Shown one piece after another: positions 1 through 12,820 of a stretch of 64,000 nt of DNA. Source of the stretch: Phallus indusiatus (Eukaryota; Basidiomycota; Agaricomycetes; Phallales; Phallaceae); contig JAQFWX010000003.1 in the NCBI GenBank assembly GCA_027605045.1, positions 1,240,001-1,304,000 of the forward strand, given 5' to 3'. The notes beneath the pieces were generated by a model. The model ran no database searches, had not been told where the DNA came from, and saw only the letters and a program-made list of their open reading frames with translations. The position numbers and the translations under genes are program-made. Every line of letters starts with the position of its first letter. Within the stretch, counting starts at the first letter, position 1.

Positions 1-2250
1 CCGATATCGACTCTAACCCAATGTTGTCGTCAGAGTCATCAACCCAGTTTGGTGGCTCGGCCTGGATCGAAAATATAGGTTTATACTTTTTGCCAAGCTG
101 AAAGATCATAAATTGTCAAATTGAAACATTGTTATCGAAAACTTCTTACCTCCATAACCCGAGCACGAAAATCCTGATAGTCCGCCTCATCTTTACATAA
201 GAATCCAAGTAACATACTAGGATCCAAACCAGACAGATGCATCTTGCGTACTTTCTCACAATGAAAGGTACGTATATCTGTCATCGCGTACGCATTTGCA
301 TAATGATGCGATACGGGGTCCACCACGTCTTCAACATTATTATTAGTATGGTAATGATGGTTAGCCCCTTTAAATAGTATCGATTCGTGGGATGAAGACG
401 ATGACGACGACGGATTATGTTTAGGAGATTGAGGATGAAAAGGAGGGTTCGTTTGCTGTGGTTTGGAGACAGGCGTCCGCGACGATGAGGATCGTTTTTC
501 GGGACTGCCCAAACTCTGCTGAGTTACCGATGGTAATTGCTCAATATCCTCTTCAGGTGACGTACGTAAGGCTACAGTCGGGCGAGAGTGATGTGGATCC
601 AAATAAAAAAGATTATCGCCTTGTGTACCGACGAAATAATACGAAGACGAAGGACGTCCTCCGGCTATTCCTACGCTTTGAGGGAAGGTAAATAAAGTCT
701 GATATTATAAATTTAGATCCATCAATCTCAAATAAAGAAGAAAATGAATAACCTTTATGCCCTCGTAATAAATAGGATTGACACCCTCTATTCCCAATCT
801 AATACCGATCAGGACCAGAACAGCCGTACCACCCCAACGAGAACTGCTATGCTTCCTCCGGCCGAAATTCGAAGCGGAATAAACATCTGAATCATATACA
901 ACACCGTCCGAAGCCACAGAAACGGCTAGATGCGCAGCCGGGAACCGATGAACCAATCTTTTGATTGCTCCAGCGGCAGTACTAGGACCAAACCATTGTC
1001 CCACGTCCTTTCCAAGTTCTTTACCAGCAAGAGCCATGCGATGGACGCTGAACGGACACGAAGGCGAAGGGTTATCAAGAAACCAAGTGAGAATCTTGAC
1101 ATAAACGATATAATTGTGAGATGACGATTGATGATTCGGTCGTCGCCAGTCTATATCCAAGAGAAGACGCGTCATAAATTACGTTAGCATGCGGGAAAGG
1201 TTTAGGAGAAACAGAAAGAGAGAGTGGAAAGAACGTGAGAGTACTATAGATAGGCTTACCACGACCGAGATGAAGATGTAAAAGGGCATTTGCCAACATT
1301 GATTGCCCGGTCCGTAGCATGCATCCCCAACCAGCGTCACTGGTCCAGACTTTAGAACCAGTGCCAGGCCAGTTCCATCGCTTGCCTTGCTGACTTGAAG
1401 AAAGTTCAGACCCAAGTGGATCGTTGTCGAGCGACGATAGATTGACATCACGAATAGGGGCAAATTGAGAGCGGTATGTGAGCCAAATGCGAGAAGTGAA
1501 ATCGGAATGAAAGGCCGCTGGCCATGAAAACGCGTGTTTGGAAGAGGCGTTCGAATGGGACGTATTGAGAGTTGAGTATGAATTCACTGAAGAACCGCTG
1601 GAGCGGCGTGAAGATGGAGAATGACGTGAGTCCACGGAATCGCGATTAGGCTGGGGTGGGGTAACAGGAGGCGGAATAGGTTCGTAACCAGGATGACAGA
1701 CACCCATTAGCCAAATCGTTTCCGTTGACTTATCTGGGTAGGAATCACTGTCAAGGATATGACGGACGACCTTGTCAAGCTGTCCCTTGCCATGCCTAGC
1801 CGCGCTTAAAAGTGCGGAAGCTTTGGTCTTCGGGGAAGCAGAGCCCGGCGAAGATTGGAATTGAGATTGAGACAGTATGGTAGGAAGAGAAAGATCGGTC
1901 GTAGAGCCGGTCAAAGTATGAGATATCCAGCCAGAGAGTCGGGAAGGAAGGTCAGAAAGTCGAGGCGAGGAGCCGTAAGACGCTACTACGGAATCAGAAA
2001 CGGTACTCATAGGTCGATAATCTGGTTTTAATCGAGAGGAAGAAGAAGGATCCGAAAGGCTTTCTTCCTTGTTGTTTCGCAGCATGAAGATTTTGCTGGA
2101 TTTACGAGTAATTGGGCGAGGAGGTGAATCAGAACTAGAGGAGGCAGTCGAGTCGGGAGTGGTTGATTTCAAACGATCCTTTTGCTGTCGATGAAGGAGC
2201 TTTTGAAATTTTGAAGCAGAAGGATTCGGACTGTCCTGTGTGCTCATCAC
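1..2250 (-). CDS. ATG4: Atg4 cysteine protease of autophagy (3' end off window)
   Basis: Family C54 protease that trims the C-terminus of Atg8 and later releases it from phosphatidylethanolamine, in the cytosol at autophagosome membranes. Exons read 2250-1260, 1150-753, 698-150 and 97 to the left edge; all phases close. The catalytic Cys lies in [13 protein letters not shown] (near 1325), the Asp-His pair in LDPHHSRP (near 595), and [20 protein letters not shown] and [18 protein letters not shown] are family blocks. The last visible exon carries the acidic [11 protein letters not shown] tail, so only the very end is missing. The first ~180 residues are Ser/Pro-rich and not conserved. The start at 2250 is the first ATG of the open exon; an earlier 5' exon is not excluded. 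Confidence 0.95.
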
Positions 2251-2455
2251 CTGCTTCGTGGTATTCGCCGTCGTGGACGACGACGTTTCGTTCGTGGCTT
2301 ACTTTTACCAAAACTCGGCAAAGCGCCGCTTTAAATATTGGGTCATCCTCTGCCACCTCGACTGGCGTTACGGCTGATAAACGTCTTTTCTTCGTACCAC
2401 GATATTATTATTATTTCACGATATATACATTCGCGTGTATGTTCCATAAGTAAGA

Positions 2456-3438
2456 TTATGCGTGTAGAAGTTCTTCCCATCTAAACTCTGCCTTGTTTTG
2501 ATGGAATGTCTCCAAAATTTTCCTACTAGCTTGGCCTTCTTTAGCAAGATAGAATTTTTGCAGTCGGACTGCAAGTAACTGGGCATCGTTCTGAGAAAGT
2601 AAAAAATCCCCAGGTCGATTAGGAGAATTAGAGATTTCTCCTCTCATTAGCCCGATTTGGTGTGTCCGTATGAGGTCCGAGTAGCAAGTCATGACAAGGT
2701 AGGGCTGTGAAAATTGCTGCCGAAGCTTGTATTCTTGCAAAGGAGTGAACATAACCACGGCCTGCTCGTTGTTATCGTTGGCGCGATGAAATGACCATTC
2801 CAGGAAAAAGAACTCATGTCCGGTGTTCTGATCGTCGGGTGAGGTCCGTTCCAGGGGAATGACGAACCACGGGAACAACTTCGCTGTTTCAATAAGCAAC
2901 GAGAATGAGCTAGCAGGAATAGATGCAGATAGATAACCACGTCCAGTTCCATCTCCTTTGGTGGAATGATAACCATTCCATATACTCGCAACTTGTTCAG
3001 GAGTATGAGGCGTATGCATGATCTTGCTTAAATCCATTATTTGTTGCAAAGGCTTTTAGAATTTAGCTTAAGTATAATATGTGGACAAAAATCACGAACC
3101 TTGATTGGAGATTGATGCGCGGATTCGAGACGAGCTTTGTTGGTGAATCTTGGCTGTGTTGTCTTGATCGTGCTGTCGGTCTGGTTCAGGGTGACTTTGT
3201 CGTCTTTCTGCCGTTTTCGATGAAATTCAGCGACACTGGCCACTCCTTCACTACACGCTCAAAATTAACAAAAAACCTAATGTAAGCGACCAAAAAAAGA
3301 GAGAACAGAGGTACAAACGTACTCTTTCAACTTTTGGCGCAATTTCTCTGCGTATTTGGATTCAATTCCTCCCTGCGATTGCTTAGCTGCGTTGCTAAAG
3401 CTGCGTTTTAGGACATTGGCAAACCGAGGACCAAACAT
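2456..3438 (-). CDS. ATP11: F1-ATPase assembly factor Atp11
   Basis: Mitochondrial chaperone that binds free F1 beta subunits during assembly of ATP synthase. Three exons (3438-3323, 3250-3101, 3052-2456) sum to a 287-residue protein; the second ends at the donor AAG|GTTCG near 3100. The N-terminus (MFGPRFANVLKRSFSNAAK) is basic and Ser-rich like a mitochondrial presequence, followed by KYAEKLRQKLK. The C-terminal domain has FPWFVIPLER, EFFFLEW, VMFTPLQEYKL and a final IGLMRGE segment, all characteristic of ATP11/ATPAF1. It starts 85 bp from the divergently transcribed PSD1, another mitochondrial inner-membrane biogenesis gene. Confidence 0.93.
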
Positions 3439-3523
3439 GTAAGCTCAAACTGTCAAATGCTGTGAGCTGAGGATCCAACGGAGGGTCAACCCTAAATTAG
3501 ATATTTTACGTAATGACTATCTT
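3439..3523. promoter_or_regulatory. Very short bidirectional promoter between ATP11 and PSD1
   Basis: Only 85 bp separate the two start codons (3438 minus, 3524 plus), so both 5' leaders and core promoters must fit here or extend into the neighbouring first exons. The stretch is AT-rich (TAAATTAGATATTTTACG around 3495-3510) and has no clear TATA box. Both products are imported into mitochondria, which suggests co-expression; that is inference. Confidence 0.6.
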
Positions 3524-5197
3524 ATGCCTGCTTTCCTTCCTCTCGTCACCAGAAGAACCTTAACGCGACATGCTTTTATAAAATCATCTCCGTACGCTCC
3601 ACGACGTACAAATTACAGTTCTCAATCAAACCAGCAAGGGTCATTTTATGGTAAGACACCTTGATGACTCAATTACCGAGACCAGTACTAAGTCACTCGT
3701 TTTAGAGAAAGTCAGACACGCCTGGAATACTACACCGACAAAATGGTACCCGCTCCCGCTCTCTACAGGAATTCTCCTTCTCGTCTTCATTCGATGGCGT
3801 AAACGCCAAGAGATAGACTCTGGCGAAGTTACGCTGTCACCTGAAGGACAAACGCTGAAAATTAAAAGGCCTCTTCACATTCACGTCCTAGGCGTCTTAC
3901 CCTTACGTTCTATGTCAAGACTGTGGGGCTACCTGAATTCCCTAGAGCTCCCGATGTGGTTTAGGCCATTTGGATTCAGACTCTATGCCTACCTATTCAA
4001 CTGTAATTTAGAAGAAATAGATCCTGAAGATTTAACGGCCTACAAGAGCCTTGGTGACTTTTTCTATCGAAAATTAGCTCCAAATTCACGACCTATAGAT
4101 AATTCTGTATTAGTATGTTATTTCAACAACCTATGTCCGCGTTATATGTTATTCTTTGTCTTTTTCTCTAGGTTTCACCGGCTGATGGAACGGTTTTGCA
4201 TTTTGGAAACATAACTGATGCTGGACGCGTCGAGCAAGTGAAGGGCGTAACATACTCGCTGGATGCCTTGCTTGGTGCTTCAATAACGTCTTCCAAAGAT
4301 AATATTGAAATCCATGCCAACAAAGATCACAGCTTAGCTAGTGATACCCATTTCGCGAATGTCAATGGTATTGAATATTCTTTGGAGCAACTGATGGGAA
4401 CCAGGCCGACATCTGATGATTCCATCAATTCTCAAGCTCCTCCAGTCTCTACAGTACCTTCTTCATTACAACATGATTTAGACGTCGCTATATCTGGTTC
4501 CCTAGCCTCGAATACCCCTTCTATAACTCAGTCACTTCCATCCACATTTCATATCCCATGGAAACATCCCGATAATTCACTCTATTTCGCCGTTATTTAT
4601 CTAGCTCCTGGAGACTATCATCGATTTCACAGTCCATCAAACTGGGTGGTAAATTCTCGAAGACATTTCATCGGTAAGAGAGTTATTATCGGCCTTTAGA
4701 TCGCGACCTCTGATGATCATGCAAGGCGAGCTTTTTTCCGTATCTCCATATATGGCGCGACACCTGCAAAACTTATTCGTTCTCAATGAGCGTGTGGTCC
4801 TCTTAGGTCGATGGAGATACGGGTTTTTCAGCATGGTGCCTGTAGGCGAGTGCGACTCGGATATGTTACTGACGTATTGAAACTAAAAGGGGTTTACTAA
4901 GGTGCAACGAACGTTGGCTCAATCAAAATCAACTTCGACAGAGACTTGAGAACAAATACCAAAGAGCACCGTCCAAATCCCAAGCCGGGTTCCTACATTG
5001 AGGCGTCCTATGCAAATGCTTCTGCAATACTTGGAGGGCAGCCCTTGAAAGTAGGTGATGAAGTAGGAGGTTTTTGTCTAGGATCAACGATCGTCTTGGT
5101 ATTTGAAGCACCTAAAAGTTTCGAATTCTCGGTCCGTGAAGGACAAAAAATAAAAGTAGGGCAAAAATTGGGAGACGTTCATGAAATCGGAAGATAA
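3524..5197 (+). CDS. PSD1: Phosphatidylserine decarboxylase proenzyme, mitochondrial
   Basis: Converts phosphatidylserine to phosphatidylethanolamine at the inner mitochondrial membrane. Five exons (3524-3650, 3706-4112, 4172-4673, 4726-4845, 4902-5197) give 483 residues with all phases closing. The N-terminus is Arg/Ser-rich (presequence), then a membrane segment ([12 protein letters not shown]). Core motifs: [34 protein letters not shown] and the autocatalytic LGST near the C-terminus, where Ser becomes the pyruvoyl group. The fourth intron (4846-4901) uses a GC donor (TAG|GCGAGT); no GT site restores the conserved [13 protein letters not shown] junction. A short motif, [13 protein letters not shown], recurs as [13 protein letters not shown] about 120 nt later, inside a Ser-rich insert. 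Confidence 0.96.
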
Positions 5198-5454
5198 AAT
5201 AAATGAGATGAGATGCAGAAGAAAATAGACCAATTTAATTCGAGCATTTTAATTATCGAAACTTTTCACCTTAGGCCTAACCCAAGCTTGACAGTTCAAA
5301 CTGACTAGTCAGCCTCTTACATAATCGACAACACCATGCCCAAAATGAAATTTCTCCCAGCAAGCACGCAATACTGTACAATGCCGTCTAAATTTGGCTC
5401 CGAAAGCAGCAAGTATCTGCCTGTCTTCATGTGGAGAGGCAATAAGACATAGTA

Positions 5455-6689
5455 ATGGTAGTTTAAATTTCTGAGACCTATGCTGTCATCTCGTATTTTT
5501 AACAAATTTTGCAGGTATATGTCAACGGGACAAAATTCGCATGGCAAGTCATTCCTTTTCAGACTTCATGATAACGAGTCTTTCTTAAATACAGTTTAAT
5601 CTTTTTCCAGTGCATCCTGTATAAAAGGTCACCGGTCCTCATCATGTCACCATTCTGATCGGCCTCTCTTTGAGATAAAGAAGAAAGGACGACCCATCTC
5701 TCAGTGCGAGAAATGTCGTGAGTTGCGCAAGAACAAACGTATGCATGTTCGTTGTACCTGTGGTCAGCCATCCGTCATTATGGAACCACCTCCGATGGAA
5801 GAATCTTCACCCAACATGTTTTCGCGACGCTCAGGTTGGTGGGGTTGAATATCTTTTGTATTCCAAGACCATTATTACTCATAAATGTATCCAGCCCAGC
5901 GAAGAATACCAACCGTACCTAGTTTGCCTAACGGACTTCATGACATTTACAAGCTCCAAGGAAAGCCTGGCTCCAGTTCTCATCCTAAGCAGAAAGGTTG
6001 TCCTTTGATTCCGTTTTCTCCCAGCATTTCTTTATCGCTGAGCCGCTGCATGTCATAACCAGTCATCAATCTACTAAACCCGTGTCAATGTCCTTCTCTG
6101 CGAAACTGCACTTGCTCCCCAATAAAGTCAGACAGGGTCAGAGAGACCAGATCAACACATCGAGGATTTGTCGAGTCTAGCCAAGAAAGTCAGTGATCCA
6201 CTATGTTTTACTCATATATGCTTACATTTAGGGTTTCCTCGAACTGGTGCAGTTGCGGGGCATAGCTTAGCGCAAAATTATTTCCAGAATGGTTCTTCTG
6301 TATTCGAGGATGATTTAAAGCTTCCACCATTAAAATGGTTTGACACAAGTGTGGCTTGTAAAAGCACCGAGCCGAGACTTTTATTACCCGGCTTTTCGAC
6401 CCTCTGTGGAAGCGATGTGGATCCTTTCAGAAGATGTACATGCGGGAGCTCGTGCATTTGCCTCGGCTGTAAGGAGTGAGTACGTGCGCTAACCTAAATA
6501 TTTTCCCTGTCTCATGAATTGAACGTACGCTATCAGGCATCGGAGAAACAATGCCACTAGCAATTCTGATTGTCCAGATAATTGTGGAACTTGTGTTGAT
6601 AATTTAGGTTGTAATCAACTTGACAAGGTATATATTTTGTCCTTTGATTAAACGGGCCGGGTTTATAGCATCTTCCAACCTTATGTTAG
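5455..6689 (+). CDS. Copper-fist DNA-binding transcription factor
   Basis: Nuclear regulator of the Mac1/Ace1/Cuf1 type, controlling copper (or iron) uptake or detoxification genes. The N-terminal copper fist is clear: NGTKFACASCIKGHRSSSC, DRPLFEIKKKGRPISQCEKC and RCTCG, carrying the zinc and copper cysteines. Downstream come CQCPSLRNCTC and CTCGSSCICLGCKEHR ... CPDNCGTCVD, Cys clusters like the metal-sensing repeats of Mac1/Cuf1. Exons: 5515-5543, 5611-5834, 5895-5996, 6063-6188, 6232-6475, 6537-6627 and probably 6669-6689 (otherwise the stop is at 6651). The first coding exon appears to be the ATG alone (5455-5457) before an intron; this is inferred. The intron at 5544-5610 has a GC donor (GCAAGT). 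About 280 residues. Confidence 0.88.
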
Positions 6690-6920
6690 GTTTTACCCAA
6701 TAATCTCGACGTGTCATTAAAGCTGCCCCGAAAGGAATATTTATCAATCGATATGCTTAAATACTCATTGTAGACAATTGTATAAGTACATAGAACGCCG
6801 CAGCATTCCACCCTAATCTAATTATTGTAAAACACATAACATTGCGCCTGTTGGACATCTTTCTTTATACACTAAGAGTTTAGATGAGAACGAGAGGACT
6901 ATAAAGAGAAAAAGGGGGAT

Positions 6921-7850
6921 TTACGTGTCGTCTATGGGGAATAAGAGCAATGTTTAGGCAAAAGGTATTGTTGACGCAAAAGACAATGGACGTACCGTCA
7001 TAATGAAATCGGGACTGGTAATGTTGGGCGAGGATTCAATATTCAATTATTAGCAGCATCACACATATATTTCAGGAACATTGCATACATTTTTCGGAGA
7101 TAAAGGCGCGCTCCGCACGTATCGGTCGTTATCTCGTGGTCTAAAGAAAGGTTAATTTAAAATTTAGTAAAGCTTGGGTGGACCAGGATGGTACGTACCG
7201 TTCTTTGTTCTATCCGTAGCGAAATAGAGAGGGAGAAATCTTTCCGGATGAAATCTGATGAGATAACGCAGACACTTTACCTTGCAAGATGCCAACATGC
7301 TTTGCAATGTTATACAGACAGATGCTACACTTAACACAGGCGACCATTCTTGACCTAAGATAGAGGCACAGATCTATGAAGACCGGTGAGTCGCTTGCAG
7401 GCAATCATTGGAAAAAAGGTCGACCGAGACTTACATGCCCGTTAGAATATACATGCGGGTGTATTGGAATGTGATGCGTTCCATCATCAACAAATACAAC
7501 TTCGGGAGATGAGATAGGGTATTGCGCGTCGAATGTGAATCGCAAGACGAACACCTCGTTCTGTATAATAAGATCAGACATGTGGAGAGCGTGCAATGTA
7601 ATGGCATAATTGACCTGATACAAGCTTTCTCCCATCACTTCAATACAGACCAGCCATTGTTTGAAATCTTCAGCTTTCAATAATGTCACCCCTGAAATTA
7701 GAAGAGGATAAACCATGAGCCCCAAAGGTAGTTTGCGAATCATATGCCAGTGTTGAAAGTTGGTCGGGCCAAAAATGACATACCAGTTAAGTTTACCGTA
7801 TGAAACTCCTTCAATTCCTTACCCAAGCGTTTGGAGGAGATGCTGGACAT
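6921..7850 (-). CDS. UBE2W: Ubiquitin-conjugating enzyme, UBE2W type
   Basis: E2 enzyme; animal UBE2W ubiquitinates protein N-termini. Eight exons (7850-7784, 7691-7615, 7560-7435, 7373-7281, 7209-7199, 7140-7089, 7014-6996, 6931-6921) sum to exactly 151 residues, the length of animal UBE2W. The order is SKRLGKELKEF, VTLLKAEDFKQW, GESLYQ, FTFDAQYPISSPEVVF, HPHVYSNGHICASILGQEWS (catalytic Cys), SVCITLQSMLASCK, DNDRYVRSAPLSPK and the ending FHYDDDT, matching the W class residue by residue. Two exons are only 11 nt long. Convergent with the copper-fist gene and divergent from NFU1. Confidence 0.94.
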
Positions 7851-8030
7851 GTTACAGATATTACTACTACTGCTTAGTATAAGAACACGCGAAGTGCTAC
7901 CAGTGGAAATGACGCCGTGCAATTACATAAGGCCCCGAATTACTAAAAGCCCTTCTCCTGCACCAGTCGCAAGCCAGTCGACCGGAAGTACAGCTAGTCA
8001 TTTCATTAGAAGACCACGAAATTACCAGTC
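7851..8030. promoter_or_regulatory. Divergent promoter, UBE2W and NFU1
   Basis: 180 bp between two divergent start codons. No convincing TATA box or binding motif was recognised; the region contains short pyrimidine runs and must hold both promoters. Confidence 0.5.
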
Positions 8031-8925
8031 ATGGCCTCAGTCTTCAGAGGAACTTTTCAATTTTCTCGTTATATCTCGGGCCGCTCGTTTCTGCGTCTCC
8101 ATAGACCAAGCGCCACTCTTTCGCGGGCCATCCCTTCATTGGCAGGTAAGTTCCTAACAAACTAATTTACCGACCTGAGTCAATTTTTTCCTCTTTGCGA
8201 TTGAAGGTCAAATACGAACTATGTTTATACAAACAGAGCAGACACCAAACGAAGATTCCTTAAAATTCGTCCCCGGAGTTCCGGTGATGTCATCTGGCTC
8301 AGCAGAGTTTCTTGACACTCGATCTGCTCTCGCTTCACCTTTAGCCATCAGGCTAATGGGGATTGATGGCGTAAAAGGAGTTTTCTATGGCCCAGACTTT
8401 GTCACAGTGTCAAAAGATACAGAGAGCACTTGGTCTGTGTTGAAACCCGAGATTTATTCCACTCTAATGGAGTATTTTACCTCGGGTCAAGCATTGTTCA
8501 GAAGTGAAGAGGATAAGGCGTCGGCTGGCCCTCAAGATACCAAAATTTTGGATACAGATTCGGAGGTTGTTGCTATGATCAAGGAGCTCCTAGACAGTCG
8601 TGTACGCCCTGCGATTATGGAAGATGGCGGGGATTTGGAATTCAAAGGTTTTGATGAATCAAGCGGGATTGTCAAACTAATGTTGAAAGGCAGCTGTAGA
8701 GGGTGTGATTCCAGTACGGTCACCCTTAAATCTGGGATTGAACGTATGCTCATGCACTACATTCCCGAGGTAAAGAGTGTAGAACAGGTGAGTCTTATAG
8801 GTTCTCTTCACAACAACAAAAATCAAGGCGAGTTATTTTCTTAGGTTCTTGGCGACGAGGAACGAGTGGCACTGGAAGAATTCCAAAAATTAGAAAGAGA
8901 AGTGGAAAACAGATCAGCTAAGTGA
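8031..8925 (+). CDS. NFU1: Mitochondrial iron-sulfur scaffold NFU1
   Basis: Delivers [4Fe-4S] clusters to mitochondrial enzymes such as lipoate synthase and complex II. Three exons (8031-8145, 8207-8787, 8845-8925) give 258 residues. The N-terminus is Arg/Ser-rich, a mitochondrial presequence. The Nfu_N domain reads TEQTPNEDSLKFVPG ... SPLAIRLMGIDGVKGVFYGPD, and the C-terminal NifU domain has IKELLDSRVRPAIMEDGGD followed by the cluster-binding GSCRGCDSS (CxxC). The end is acidic and coiled-coil like. Confidence 0.96.
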
Positions 8926-9043
8926 GTTTCACTTGTTATTAGAATTATTCCAATAGTTGGACTTTGTGACATATAGCATGGAGAAGTATATGTCCGTATG
9001 ATAGTATACAATAAAATGATACAGCAATAGAAGATCAATTGGA

Positions 9044-9945
9044 TCATAACTTCGGATCCGAAATCATAGCTGCGCTCAAAGAATTACGAGGCCAGTGAAA
9101 ATCGACGACCAGATTGATACCGTATGGACGAAGATCGTAAGTGGACCACATGAGACGTGGTACCGTCCCGGAAGTAAATCCTGAGGTTTTAGAGAGCATC
9201 TTAGTCTCTGTCATTTTATCGTGTTCTTCTGAAACCTGGGCAGGGTCAACAGTAATGGATATATCTGGGCTTAAACTGCTCGATCCGAATGCAGTCAAAG
9301 GATACAAGAGCCACTTGACAAACATTTCTCTGGGAGGAAGGGTTCGGATGTTGTTCAAGAGAGTGCCCGCGATCGAACTTTTGTTCGAGTCGAGTGCTGT
9401 GCCATTTGGGGGCTGCAAATTCGTTCCAGTCGGCTCAGTCCTGTGGACGTCTTGTGAATGCTTGCGTGGAGCGTCAGGAATACCGATAGTACGAGCGAAG
9501 CTGTTGAGTCGCCATTGAGTTGTATTAAAAGGTTCGAAAAGACCGGTCGTCGATAAGTCACACCAACATCGGTCATTGATCAAGGTAAGTTTCGGGAGAG
9601 CTGTCGTATCTGTACCAAACTGCCCTGAGCCATTACTGTAGGTTGTTGCATTAAGTGCGTCAAGGAGTGTTTCATAGTTAGAAGCGTTTGGAAAAATCGA
9701 TCTAAGGATAACATCTGTGGGTACCGGTTGCCAATAACATGACGAGGTGAAGAGGGCTGTGAGCAAAATAATGCAATAGAAGCTGTGAAGGAAAATAATA
9801 AAATAAGACTAAAACAAACATAGCCGTAGAACCAGCGTACCAAGGTCGAGCATGCAACGTAAGCGAGACCAAGAATAGTATAAGGAAATATGGCGTCGCT
9901 GTGGGTAATGGGAGTAGTAGAAGGGGAAGAAACCAGCGAGTGCAC
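9044..9945 (-). CDS. Hypothetical membrane-anchored glycoprotein (5' end unresolved)
   Basis: Not recognised as a named family. The reading frame begins with a hydrophobic segment (FPYTILGLAYVACSTLV), crosses an intron with donor TG|GTTCT (about 9833-9777), continues hydrophobic (FYCIILLTALF) and then carries about 230 residues with several N-glycosylation sites (NASN, NATT, NGSG, NTT, NGT, NKS) and the Cys motif NDRCWCDLSTTG. This suggests a membrane-tethered protein with a lumenal or extracellular domain. The frame reaching 9945 starts at a GTG after a strong 3' splice site (TTTTCAG), so the true ATG is probably in an upstream exon before about 10070. I believe similar proteins occur in other Agaricomycetes but cannot verify this here. 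Confidence 0.6.
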
Positions 9946-10052
9946 CTGAAAATTGTTTCCTGAGAATTGTTTTTCTTCTGCCGTGTTTAGATGAAAGAGG
10001 ATTTCCTTACCACATTGACGGAAGTAGTACTACAAACTCGACAAACCTATAG

Positions 10053-10101
10053 GTTCGTACTTACCAAGCCGCTGTTCCGAATTTGGGACTCAGTCAGTCA
10101 C
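10053..10101 (-). repeat. 47-bp diverged repeat, copy A (5' leader of unknown glycoprotein gene)
   Basis: Read on the minus strand it runs from GTGACTGACTGAGTCCC to CAGCGGCTTGG and ends in a good 5' splice site (GGCTTG|GTAAGT). About 41 of 46 aligned bases match copy B at 12543-12588, in the same orientation. Both copies lie just upstream of a minus-strand gene, so a duplicated non-coding first exon or promoter is the likely reading. Confidence 0.65.
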
Positions 10102-10308
10102 CAATGTACCCGATATAATCGATACACCACTGACAAAGGCCTCAAGCTGAGACTGCATTTCTGAATGATGTTCGATGTTGTCTATCCTTTATTTCTAATT
10201 GGTACAATCACTTTTGATTTTCTATAGATTTCACTTCGCTTAGGCCTTTGCCTCTTCTTACGGCTTCCATCTTACACATTGGTATGGAAAAAAAAAAATA
10301 AACCTGAC

Positions 10309-12374
<2,066 letters not shown>

Positions 12375-12542
12375 ACTAATATCAAGTTGAGATATAAAGG
12401 GCTTTCTGGAGATGGTCGGGAGACGGGAAGGAGAAGAAAGGAAGGGGGTCGGGGTCTCTCTGGGATTAACCAAAAGGCGGATGATCGTTGGCTGTTGTAA
12501 TCTCTAAGCGAAGCGCGCGATTCCCACCAGGACCATATCATC

Positions 12543-12588
12543 AGTTCGTACCAAGCCGCTTTTCCGAGTTTGAGACTTAGTCAGTCAC
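12543..12588 (-). repeat. 47-bp diverged repeat, copy B (upstream of PGI1)
   Basis: Minus-strand sequence from GTGACTGACTAAGTCTC to AAGCGGCTTGG; same orientation as copy A at 10053-10101, with a 3-base gap and a few substitutions. It lies about 170 bp upstream of the PGI1 start codon, in its presumed 5' leader or core promoter. Confidence 0.65.
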
Positions 12589-12820
12589 TCGGAAACTCGT
12601 CACTTCACTAAATATCTTATCTTTATTTTCAATAACAAATCATTCACCAGCCAAAGTGTAGTTGTAAACCAAAGCAAGTACTGGTGCAGGGTTTAGCCGC
12701 CTTAGTTCAAAATCCGATTTTCACCTGATTGAACAATATTAATATGAAATTCAGCAAACAGGTTGTGTTTTGAAATGTAGTGAACGGATTTAATTCAGTA
12801 CTTTACTAGCTATTCTACTT

